A DNA stretch of 9,030 nt from Planctomycetota bacterium. GTDB lineage: Bacteria > Planctomycetota > Planctomycetia > Pirellulales > Pirellulaceae. The notes beneath the pieces are model-generated. The model saw only the letters and a program-made list of their open reading frames with translations. It did not search any database and was not told the DNA's origin. The translations under genes were made by a program, and so were the position numbers. Below are positions 1 to 6,161 of the stretch, piece by piece. Numbering within the stretch: position 1 is the first letter of the stretch; the number at the start of each line of letters is the position of its first letter. The DNA lies in NCBI GenBank assembly GCA_019347795.1, contig JAHWKS010000149.1, positions 1-9,030 of the forward strand. Direction: 5' to 3'.

Positions 1-218
1 TCGTCGAGGCGAATCCGGACAAAGCCGTGCCGTGGACCAAACCGGATGACCTGCAGGTGGACTTCAACAATCCGCTGGCCGGCTTGGGCGACATCCGCCC
101 TTCCGGCTTCAACGCCCTCTTCGGCGATGGCTCGGTGAAGGTGATCGCCAAAATGGTCGACCCCGAGACGCTCAAGGCGCTCTTCACCCGCGCCGGCGGC
201 GAGACCGTAAACTTCTGA
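1..218 (+). CDS. C-terminal fragment of a DUF1559-type (H-X9-DG) protein, 5' end outside the window
   Basis: The reading frame is open from base 3 at the window edge to the TGA at 216-218, giving 71 residues. The segment EANPDKAVPWTKPDDL followed by a hydrophobic block ending in FNALFGDGSVKVI is the layout of the C-terminus of planctomycete DUF1559 proteins, the large paralogous family with a pilin-like N-terminal helix whose members are thought to be surface or secreted. The family motif is H, nine residues, then DG. Here the nine residues and DG are present (PSGFNALFG then DG), but the motif His is Arg. The N-terminal methylation signal that would confirm the family lies outside the window. 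The function of the family is not established. The gene converges on the ABC ATPase gene, with 20 bp between the two stops and no obvious hairpin terminator. Confidence 0.8.
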   Translation, partial: VEANPDKAVPWTKPDDLQVDFNNPLAGLGDIRPSGFNALFGDGSVKVIAKMVDPETLKALFTRAGGETVNF

Positions 219-238
219 GCGACGCAATTCGTTCCACG

Positions 239-1750
239 TCACGCGGCGGCGCCGGGATGCTTCGTCTTGCCGGTCGCCAGGTGCATTACGGCTTCCTCGC
301 TCAACTCCTCACGGCCTAGCTCGCCCGTGAGGCGGCCTTCGTGCATCACCAGCGTGCGGTCGGACATGCCGAGGATCTCCTCCATCTCGCTGGAGACAAA
401 AAGGATCGCCACCCCCGCGGCGGCCAGATCCTCCATGATGATGTAAATCTCGCGCTTCGCCCCCACGTCCACGCCGCGGGTCGGCTCATCCAACAGCAGC
501 ACCCGCGGGCGGATGTTGAGCCATTTTCCCAGCACCACCTTCTGCTGGTTGCCGCCGGAAAGGTACTGGACGATCTGCTCTTGGCTGGGCGTCTTGATGT
601 TCAGCTTGGCGATCATCTCGCGGGCGGCGGACCGCTCCTTCCCTCCGTTTCGGAAGCCGACCGTCTGATCGCGGCGGAGGCTGGCGAGGCTGATGTTGTG
701 CCGCACCGCCATCTCCAGGACCAGGCCTTGCTCCTTGCGATCTTCCGGCACGAGGGCCAGTCCGGCTCGAATCGCGTCGCGGGGACTTTGCGGCACGATT
801 CGCTGGTCGGCGACGCGAATTTCGCCCCCCTCCGCCTGATCCACGCCGAAGAGCACCCGCAACAGCTCCGTGCGTCCCGCGCCGACCAGTCCGGCCATGC
901 CGACGATCTCACCCGCTCGCACCGCGAAATTGATGGCGTGCCGCGATCGGCCGGGGACGCGCAGGTCCTTCACCTCCAGCATCACCTCGCCCGGCTGATG
1001 CGGCTTGCGGACGTAGAACTGCGAGAGATCGCGCCCTACCATCAGCCGGACCATGCGGTCGTGATCGACCTCATCGCGGGATAGCTCTCCCGCGTTTTTT
1101 CCGTCGCGGAGCACCGTTACGCGATCGCAAACCTCCTTCACTTCTCCCAGCCGATGGGAGATGTAGACGATGCTGACGCCCTTTGCTTTCAAGTCGCGAA
1201 TCACCTCGAACAGCCGCGCCGTTTCGCCGGAGGAGAGGCTCGAGGTCGGCTCGTCCATGATCAAGATGCGGGCGTTGGCCGAGAGGGCCTTCGCGATTTC
1301 CACGAGTTGCTGCTGGCCGATGGGGAGCGTCCCCACTCGCGTGCGCGGCGAGAGGTTAAGCCCCACCCGGGCGAGCACCTCGCGGGACTGGCGGTAGATG
1401 GCGGCGAAGTCGATCAAGCCCAGGCGTCGCGGCTCGCGCCCCAGAAAGATGTTGGCCCCGATGTCGAGGTTCCCCGCCATGTTCAATTCCTGGTGAATGA
1501 GCGCAACGCCCAGCTCGGTCGCTCGCCGCACCGAGGGAATCGAAACCGGCTCTTCCTCGACGAGAATTTCGCCTTCATCGGGCGATTGCACGCCCGCGAG
1601 GATCTTCATCAGCGTGCTCTTCCCCGCGCCGTTCTCGCCGATCACCGCCAGCGCTTCGCCCCGCTCCAGCCGCAGACTCACCCGCTCGAGCGCCTTCACG
1701 CCGGGGAAGGACTTAGAGACATTGCGGACTTCCAGCAGCGGTGCAGGCAT
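239..1750 (-). CDS. Sugar ABC transporter ATP-binding protein, CUT2/RbsA-MglA-XylG type
   Basis: A fused double ATPase that would sit on the cytoplasmic face of a simple-sugar importer and power uptake. The 503 residues match the usual length of the RbsA/MglA/XylG family. The first domain has Walker [10 protein letters not shown] (38-46), Q-loop Gln87, a signature region [15 protein letters not shown] (142-156), Walker [10 protein letters not shown] (162-170) and switch His199. The second has a degenerate P-loop GLVGAGRTE (287-295; Lys replaced by Arg), signature LSGGNQQK (397-404), Walker [13 protein letters not shown] (417-428), and Ser-Ser-Glu at the switch instead of His. This asymmetry is normal for the family, where only the first site is expected to be fully catalytic. 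I chose the ATG at 1750 because the family alignment starts at [11 protein letters not shown]; the longer frame to 1840 only translates an intergenic octamer repeat. No Shine-Dalgarno is visible. No permease gene flanks it, so the sugar cannot be assigned. Confidence 0.95.
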   Translation of the reverse strand: MPAPLLEVRNVSKSFPGVKALERVSLRLERGEALAVIGENGAGKSTLMKILAGVQSPDEGEILVEEEPVSIPSVRRATELGVALIHQELNMAGNLDIGANIFLGREPRRLGLIDFAAIYRQSREVLARVGLNLSPRTRVGTLPIGQQQLVEIAKALSANARILIMDEPTSSLSSGETARLFEVIRDLKAKGVSIVYISHRLGEVKEVCDRVTVLRDGKNAGELSRDEVDHDRMVRLMVGRDLSQFYVRKPHQPGEVMLEVKDLRVPGRSRHAINFAVRAGEIVGMAGLVGAGRTELLRVLFGVDQAEGGEIRVADQRIVPQSPRDAIRAGLALVPEDRKEQGLVLEMAVRHNISLASLRRDQTVGFRNGGKERSAAREMIAKLNIKTPSQEQIVQYLSGGNQQKVVLGKWLNIRPRVLLLDEPTRGVDVGAKREIYIIMEDLAAAGVAILFVSSEMEEILGMSDRTLVMHEGRLTGELGREELSEEAVMHLATGKTKHPGAAA

Positions 1751-1766
1751 GGGGAGAAAGAGAGGG

Positions 1767-1862
1767 GAGTGATGGAGTGGTGGAGTAATGGAGTAATGGA
1801 GTGATGGGGTAATGAGGAGGGCGAGTATAACGGTCATCACTCCATTACTCTACCACTCCATT
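1767..1862. repeat. Octamer array with inverted partner (GAGTRRTG / CATYAYTC)
   Basis: Six consecutive 8-bp units of the form GAGTRRTG (the last begins GGG) occupy 1767-1814. After a 20-bp gap, about three and a half units of the complementary form CATYAYTC occupy 1835-1862. Bases 1791-1806 and 1835-1850 are exact reverse complements (16 bp), so a long hairpin or cruciform is possible, and other registers also pair. The array lies 16 bp upstream of the ABC ATPase start, so it would be in or near that gene's 5' untranslated region. The function is unknown. Confidence 0.85.
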
Positions 1863-2024
1863 CGGCCACGCTTGGCGCCCTCCGCGCCTTCACCGCCGTA
1901 TTGCCACGTCCTTCTTCATCACTCCATCACTCCACTACTCCATTACCCCTTTCTGCGACGCCTGCCGTACTCCGCGCCCTCACGGCCGCGTTGCCCCGTC
2001 CGCACGGCCGTATTGCCCCGTCCG
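1835..2024. repeat. Diverged tandem duplication of about 90 bp with terminal 22-bp repeats
   Basis: Segment 1835-1911 recurs at 1925-2001 with a constant offset of 90 bp. Both copies start with CATCACTC octamers and end with a GC-rich block; 1881-1911 against 1971-2001 matches at 26 of 31 positions. The last part of the second copy is repeated again: 1981-2002 and 2003-2024 are adjacent 22-bp units differing at two positions. Additional octamers lie at 1917-1948. The stretch from 1751 to 2117 has no credible gene. It separates two divergent genes and so must hold their promoters, but I cannot pick out convincing -35/-10 boxes. Confidence 0.75.
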
Positions 2025-2117
2025 ACGTGCCGCCGATATACTGGGTTTTTCGGCGCCGGGGCAATGTCGGCGACGGCGCCCTCTCCTTTTTCCGCGCACG
2101 TATCGGCGCCCGCGAGC

Positions 2118-3389
2118 ATGAATCAACCGTCGGAATCGAAGAATCACTGGAAGTCGCTTGCGGCCGAACTCGGCTTCGAATGGCCCGAGGCGGAAACGCC
2201 TCCTCCCGCCGATGAGCCGGAGGAGGCGCCTGCGGCGCAGGCGGAGACGCAGCCGGCCGCGGCAGAGGCGGCCGAGGCGTCGGAGGGGGTGAATCCGTTC
2301 GCTCCGGAGTACGAGGAGGATGCGCTCTTCTCGGACGATGATTTGCCGGAGGAGGCGGTCGCGGAGGAGGCGAGTGCGGAGACGCCCGACCTCGTCCCCT
2401 CCGAGGTTGAAGCGAACCCGGCGCCGGCGGTCGATGACCGCAGCCATTGGCGAGAGCTCGTCGGCGAATTGGGTCTTGAACCTCCGCCGGAACCTGAGCC
2501 GGCCGACGTCGAGCCGGCAGCCTCCAAGACGCCCGAGGCATCGTCGCGGCCGGAGCGCTTCCGCGCGGAAAAAAAGAAACCCGCGCCCCCGCCCGCGGAG
2601 TCGCGCCCCTTCGGGGCAGGATTATTCTCGGATCACGAGGCGCCGGCGCTTCCTCGCGAGACGGCCGCTGAGGCGCCGGCCGCGGCTGCCGCCGAAACAA
2701 GCGAAGTCGGCGAGACGTTCGAGGCGGAAGCGGAGCCGGAGGCGGAGTCGGGACCCCGGAAGCGCGGCCGGCGCCGCACGCGAAGCTGGAAGCGCCTACA
2801 CACAACGTCGGAGGTCGCCGAGGAGGAAGAGGACAAGCCTCTCGAAGGCGAGCTGGAGGTGCTCGAAGCGGCTGAGGAGATGGGCGTTGTGGATGATCTC
2901 TTTGGCGAGGATCTCGCGGCGGAGGAGGAGGCCGAAGTCGAAGCCGGCCCGACGCCTCGCGAAGAAGAGCCGCGTCGTCGGCGCCGCCGCCGTCGCGGCC
3001 GCAGAGATGATCGGGAAAAGACCCGCGCCGGCGAAGAGGCCGCGGAATCGGCCGACGAGGAGAATGCGGAGATCGCCGCTTCCGCGAGCGACTTCGCCGA
3101 TGATCTGTTCGAGGACGAGGAACAGGCAGAGGCGCCGCGTGAGGAAAGGCCGCGCGGTGGACGCCGGCGTCGCCGTCCCGCCGCCGCGCCCCCGGACGTC
3201 GTCGATCGGGAGGACGATGTCGATCTGGAGGACGAGGAGGAGGACGACGAGGAGGCTTCTGACGGCCGCCGCGAGCCGCGCCCGATTCATCGCAAGATTC
3301 CCACGTGGGAAGAGGCGGTGTCGGTCGTGGTCGATCTCAACCTCGAGGCCCGCGCCAGGTCGCCCGGCGGCGGCCGGCGCCGGCGATAG
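2118..3389 (+). CDS. Planctomycete disordered polyampholyte protein with Arg-rich blocks, function unknown
   Basis: A 423-residue protein almost entirely of Ala, Glu, Asp, Pro and Arg, with no signal peptide or membrane segment, so probably cytoplasmic and mostly disordered. Short elements recur: HWKSLAAELGF (10-20) and HWRELVGELGL (110-120), exactly 100 residues apart; an LF-x-D motif at 70, 169, 261 and 330; and basic blocks at 213-226, 286-296, 345-353 and 420-423. The only non-acidic, hydrophobic conserved-looking stretch is near the end: HRKIPTWEEAVSVVVDLNLE (391-410) followed by GGGRRRR. I associate that ending with uncharacterised planctomycete proteins, sometimes labelled RNase E-like because of composition; no nuclease domain is present here. 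Arg-rich tails suggest nucleic-acid binding, which is inference. I chose the ATG at 2118 because the first repeat follows directly; an in-frame ATG at 2064 is the alternative. The binding-protein gene starts 26 nt downstream, so co-transcription is likely. Confidence 0.75.
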   Translation: MNQPSESKNHWKSLAAELGFEWPEAETPPPADEPEEAPAAQAETQPAAAEAAEASEGVNPFAPEYEEDALFSDDDLPEEAVAEEASAETPDLVPSEVEANPAPAVDDRSHWRELVGELGLEPPPEPEPADVEPAASKTPEASSRPERFRAEKKKPAPPPAESRPFGAGLFSDHEAPALPRETAAEAPAAAAAETSEVGETFEAEAEPEAESGPRKRGRRRTRSWKRLHTTSEVAEEEEDKPLEGELEVLEAAEEMGVVDDLFGEDLAAEEEAEVEAGPTPREEEPRRRRRRRRGRRDDREKTRAGEEAAESADEENAEIAASASDFADDLFEDEEQAEAPREERPRGGRRRRRPAAAPPDVVDREDDVDLEDEEEDDEEASDGRREPRPIHRKIPTWEEAVSVVVDLNLEARARSPGGGRRRR

Positions 3390-3415
3390 TCAACCTCGCT
3401 TGCCCACGATTCTCC

Positions 3416-4483
3416 ATGCGCTATCTCCTTCTGCTGCTGGCGGCGTCCGTGGCCGCGTCCGGGTGCAACAGTGATCGATCCGCCCTCGGCGAGTCGGCGC
3501 CGGCGGGCGTGATCCTGCTGCGGTACTCCCCCGGAAGCGAGAGCACCCACCAGCGCGAGCAGGGTTTCCTGGAAACGCTCCAGCGCGAGTACCCGCAGAT
3601 TCACATCCTCTCGTCGGATCAATACTCGGGCACGACTCCCGAGTCCTCGCTCGACAAGGCGCAGCAGCTTGTGATCAAGTACGGCGACCGCATCCAGGGC
3701 TTCTTCGCCGTGTGCGAGCCGAACGCCAACGGCGCCCTCGAAGCCCTGGAGCAGGCCGGCATGGCAAGCGAGGTCGCGTTCATCGGCTTTGACCCCAACG
3801 AGCGGATGGTCAATGCCCTGGCGGAAGGCAAGATGCAGGGCATCGTGCTGCAGGACCCGGTGACGATGGGCTACGAGGCGGTGAAGACGCTGGTCGCCCA
3901 CCTGGAAGGCGAAGAGGTCCGGAAGCGGATCTCCACCGGCGAGTATGTAGCGACGCCCGAGAACATGCACGAGCCGCAGATGCAGAGGCTGCTGCATCCC
4001 GAGCAGCTCAGCGAGTCGCCCCCGCCGCCGGCCGATGTGAAGTACCGCATCGCCGTGATTCCCAAGGGGACCACGCATGAGTTCTGGAAGTCGGTTCACT
4101 TCGGCGCCCAAAAGGCGGCGGACGAGCGGGGGAGCGTGGAGGTCCTCTACAAAGGCCCGCAACTCGAAAGCGACCGCGAGATGCAGATCAGCCTGGTGCA
4201 GGACTTCATCACCAGGCAGGTGGACGGCATCGTGCTGGCGCCGCTCGACTCGCAGGCCCTCATCCCCGCGGTCAAGGAGGCGGCCGCGGCGGGCATCCCC
4301 GTCGTGATCTTCGACAGCGGCCTGGACGACGAGAGCGCGTACGTCAGCTACGTGGCGACCGACAACTATCAGGGCGGAGTGCTCGCCGCCCGCCGCATGG
4401 CTGAAGCCCTTGGCGAGGCGCCGGCCGAGTCCGGCGCAGACAGCGAGGCGACGGCAACGAACGGCGCAGCCGCCGCTCAGTGA
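3416..4483 (+). CDS. Sugar-binding lipoprotein of an ABC importer, type I periplasmic-binding fold, circularly permuted
   Basis: A 355-residue lipoprotein that would capture a sugar outside the inner membrane. The signal MRYLLLLLAASVAASGC has a lipobox with Cys17. Residues 31-197 correspond to the second half of RbsB-family proteins: ILLRYSPGSESTHQREQGF (33-51), a strand with GFFAVCEPNANGALEAL (95-111), and IGFDPNERMVNAL (123-135). Residues 208-332 correspond to the first half, which normally directly follows the signal: YRIAVIPKGTTHEFWKSV (210-227), VDGIVLAPLDSQAL (269-282) and VVIFDSGLDDESAYVSYVAT (296-315). The halves are joined by a proline linker (202-205). The protein ends in a low-complexity tail (336-355). 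The frame is uninterrupted. Length and motifs suggest a complete, foldable two-lobe protein. I start at the ATG at 3416 because it gives the lipoprotein signal. The likely partner is the RbsA-type ATPase nearby; no permease is visible. Confidence 0.92.
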   Translation: MRYLLLLLAASVAASGCNSDRSALGESAPAGVILLRYSPGSESTHQREQGFLETLQREYPQIHILSSDQYSGTTPESSLDKAQQLVIKYGDRIQGFFAVCEPNANGALEALEQAGMASEVAFIGFDPNERMVNALAEGKMQGIVLQDPVTMGYEAVKTLVAHLEGEEVRKRISTGEYVATPENMHEPQMQRLLHPEQLSESPPPPADVKYRIAVIPKGTTHEFWKSVHFGAQKAADERGSVEVLYKGPQLESDREMQISLVQDFITRQVDGIVLAPLDSQALIPAVKEAAAAGIPVVIFDSGLDDESAYVSYVATDNYQGGVLAARRMAEALGEAPAESGADSEATATNGAAAAQ

Positions 4484-4758
4484 CGGACGTCGAACTCACG
4501 AAACTCGCCGCTGGCCGCCAGCGTCGTCACGTTCTTCTTACGAATGTTTCCCCGCATCGCATCCGCCACCGCCGCCAGGAACGCGTCCAACTCTTTGGGC
4601 TTCCCCTCCGCCACCAGCTCAACCCGCCCGTCCGGCAGGTTCTTTACATACCCACCCACCTCGAACCGCCGCGCAATCTGCACCGTCGTAAAGCGAAAGC
4701 CAACCCCCTGCACATGACCCTCGTAGGTCACCTCGCGACGTTCAAGTGCGTCTGACAT
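4477..4758 (-). CDS. acyP: Acylphosphatase
   Basis: A small cytoplasmic hydrolase that cleaves acyl phosphates to carboxylate and phosphate. The 93 residues match the family length. The first signature is YEGHVQGVGFRF (12-23), with catalytic Arg22 in the phosphate-binding loop. The second is GYVKNLPDGRVELVAEG (36-52), with catalytic Asn40. These positions agree with the classical Arg23/Asn41 pair of characterised acylphosphatases. The C-terminal end FREFDVRH resembles the usual last strand. I chose the ATG at 4758 because a GGAG lies 8 nt upstream; an in-frame ATG at 4785 would add nine residues not expected in the family. The stop overlaps that of the convergent sugar-binding gene by 7 bp. 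The upstream neighbour on the same strand is the rhomboid gene, with 92 bp between containing a dispersed repeat. The physiological role of bacterial acylphosphatases is unclear. Confidence 0.93.
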   Translation of the reverse strand: MSDALERREVTYEGHVQGVGFRFTTVQIARRFEVGGYVKNLPDGRVELVAEGKPKELDAFLAAVADAMRGNIRKKNVTTLAASGEFREFDVRH

Positions 4759-4766
4759 GCTCCGTT

Positions 4767-4770
4767 CTCC
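4767..4770 (-). promoter_or_regulatory. Shine-Dalgarno sequence of the acylphosphatase gene
   Basis: On the minus strand, GGAG is followed by an 8-nt spacer and the ATG at 4758. It is the clearest ribosome binding site in the window and decides between the starts at 4758 and 4785. Most other genes here have no visible Shine-Dalgarno, which is common in planctomycetes. Confidence 0.6.
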
Positions 4771-4795
4771 ATAGGATCCTGGCATCTGTGCATTG

Positions 4796-4836
4796 TCATT
4801 AGCGTTTATCAGCGTCGATCAGTGTTCTTCTTCCTC
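4796..4836 (-). repeat. Dispersed 3'-flank repeat, copy 1 (single arm)
   Basis: On the minus strand this reads GAACACTGATCGACGCTGAT followed by a further RCTAATGA unit, preceded by a purine-rich GAGGAAGAA run. It starts 14 bp after the rhomboid stop codon. The element shares its core and orientation with copies after the DUF1080 gene, its pseudogene and the Gfo/Idh gene. It has roughly 10-bp internal periodicity (CTRAT every 9-11 bp). Confidence 0.75.
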
Positions 4837-4850
4837 ATTGGACTTCCACT

Positions 4851-5999
4851 TCACCAATCTTCCTGGGCCACTTCGTACGGGTCGGCGGCGTGGAGTTGCT
4901 CGGCGCGGTGGAGGAGGCGGAGGCGGGCTTGCTCCTGCTTTTCGGGAAGCGTTCCCGGCGGGATCTTCGCCAGCACGCGCATCGCCTGAGCGGGGCGCTG
5001 GTCGTGATCGAGCAGTACTTGCGCCAGCTTCAGCCGCACGAGCGGCGCCTGCGGGGGATCGGGCCGGCGGACGTACTCGCTCATCGCCGGGATCGACTCC
5101 CGCCACAGTTTCTTCGCGTGAAAGGCGACGATGATCTGCAGCAAGTCCTTGTCCGCCAGCGTCCATCCCCGCAGACTGCGAGTGCAATGTTCGTGCGCGG
5201 CGTACGCCAGTTGCGGGTTGCCTTCGGCCACGAGGGCGCGGATCTCCCGCAGTGACTCCTCCCGGCGGCGCCCGAGCTTCTCTTGACTCTCGGGACTGTT
5301 GAGCTCGGCCTCGATCAGTTGCTCGCGGGTCATCGCGTTGCGGCCTTGCCAGACGGAGAACACGTCCCAGTTCTCGCAGTCCACCCAGCGGCGGCGGACC
5401 ATCGCCACGCCGACGGCCAGGCCCAGCCCGGCGCCCATCAGGTGCAACAGCGAGGTCCCCATGGCGAAGCCCTCGATGAAGACCAACATGATCAGGTCCA
5501 GCCCCATGTAGAGCGCGCCCAGCACCCAGATCTTGATGTCGAAGCTGTGCACGTACCGCACGAGCAAGAGCCAGCACGACACCTCATTCTCCGGCGCCCA
5601 CACCAGCGCGATCGCCATGAAGCCGTACACCGCGGAGGAGGCGCCGAGCGAGCCCCCTTCGTCGGCCCCCAGCATAAGCGTCTGCTCCACGCCGCTTTGG
5701 ACCACCGCGATTCCCAGGAACGCCGCGAGCGTCCGCCGCCAGCCGATCTTCCCTTCCACGATCAGCCCGAAGACCCACAGGAACACCATGTTCATGATGA
5801 GGTGCATCGGGTCGGCGTGCAGGAACGCCGACGTGACCCACTGCACCGGATTCCACTGGCCGTAGTGGAGAATGAACGGGATGAGCGGCTCCGTATACAT
5901 CCAAAGCGCCACCGAGGCGAAGCTGTTCACCACAATCAGCCCGCCCGTGGCGATCGGGTAATGATAAACGGGAGCGTCGGTCGAGTAGGGGATGAGCAT
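4851..5999 (-). CDS. Rhomboid family intramembrane serine protease with C-terminal helical (TPR-like) domain
   Basis: A 382-residue membrane protease that would cut transmembrane segments of other proteins inside the bilayer. Six hydrophobic segments are visible at about 15-35, 65-82, 90-110, 118-134, 156-176 and 182-201. The rhomboid loop and second segment carry HADPMHLIMNMVFLWVFG (61-78), with His61, His66 and Asn70 in the usual H-x4-H-x3-N spacing. The catalytic serine is Ser121 in GASSAVYG (119-126), where the usual GxSG has Ser instead of the second Gly. The partner histidine is His186 in LLHLMGAGLG. Residues 202-382 are soluble, helical and charged, resembling TPR-like repeats, and would lie in the cytoplasm; this assignment is weaker. 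The ATG at 5999 gives a short N-terminal extension before the first segment; no Shine-Dalgarno is seen. Substrates are unknown. Neighbours do not suggest one. Confidence 0.92.
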   Translation of the reverse strand: MLIPYSTDAPVYHYPIATGGLIVVNSFASVALWMYTEPLIPFILHYGQWNPVQWVTSAFLHADPMHLIMNMVFLWVFGLIVEGKIGWRRTLAAFLGIAVVQSGVEQTLMLGADEGGSLGASSAVYGFMAIALVWAPENEVSCWLLLVRYVHSFDIKIWVLGALYMGLDLIMLVFIEGFAMGTSLLHLMGAGLGLAVGVAMVRRRWVDCENWDVFSVWQGRNAMTREQLIEAELNSPESQEKLGRRREESLREIRALVAEGNPQLAYAAHEHCTRSLRGWTLADKDLLQIIVAFHAKKLWRESIPAMSEYVRRPDPPQAPLVRLKLAQVLLDHDQRPAQAMRVLAKIPPGTLPEKQEQARLRLLHRAEQLHAADPYEVAQEDW

Positions 6000-6057
6000 G
6001 GGACGTCATCCGGACAACGAAACGTCCGATGAAATTGGCTCGGTAATGCCGTGGAAC

Positions 6058-6157
6058 GGAACACTAATCTTCACTAATCGACGCTAATGAAGAGGCTGGC
6101 TTCGTCGACAGAGCCGCCTATCTTCAATGAGCGGTGATTAGCGTTGATTAGTGCTCC
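6058..6157. repeat. Dispersed repeat as an inverted pair (hairpin element), copy 2
   Basis: Arm 6058-6092 and arm 6121-6157 are imperfect reverse complements (about 28 of 36 positions) around a 28-bp centre. Both arms are built from CTAATC/GATTAG units like the single-arm copies at 4796 and 7935. The element starts 58 bp upstream of the rhomboid start and ends 4 bp from the 3' end of the DUF1080 pseudogene. The full element, including its centre, recurs at 6491-6592. Confidence 0.8.
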
Positions 6158-6161
6158 CCTT

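Noticed and set aside
341..1084. Long plus-strand frame opposite the ABC ATPase
   Set aside because: It is a shadow of a gene with clear Walker motifs; the translation is His/Arg/Leu-rich with no domain.
1751..1840. N-terminal extension of the ABC ATPase to the ATG at 1840
   Set aside because: The added 30 residues only translate the octamer repeat (Tyr/His-Ser-Ile-Thr-Pro-Leu pattern), and the family alignment starts at 1750.
1767..1948. CRISPR-like array
   Set aside because: Repeats are 8 bp and directly abutting with no unique spacers, and no cas genes are present.
1812..2117. N-terminal extension of the disordered protein to 1812
   Set aside because: The frame is open only because it runs through the repeat array, and the composition changes abruptly from repeat-derived to Ala/Glu-rich at about 2118. 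The ATG at 2064 remains possible.
2118..3389. Ribonuclease E
   Set aside because: Only the Arg/Glu-rich composition is shared; there is no S1 or catalytic domain.
2320..3474. Arg-rich frame overlapping the disordered protein gene
   Set aside because: It is an alternate-frame reading of GAG/GCG-rich codons, giving Arg/Ser runs. The frame at 2118-3389 has spaced repeated motifs and a recognisable C-terminus.
3287..4162. Long minus-strand frame opposite the sugar-binding gene
   Set aside because: It is an antisense shadow with no family motif; the plus strand has a lipobox and two binding-protein halves.
3416..4483. Reading the sugar-binding gene as two broken gene fragments fused by error
   Set aside because: There is one continuous frame with a lipoprotein signal, a plausible linker and all fold elements present once. 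A permutation explains this better, though a read-level check is listed with the finding.
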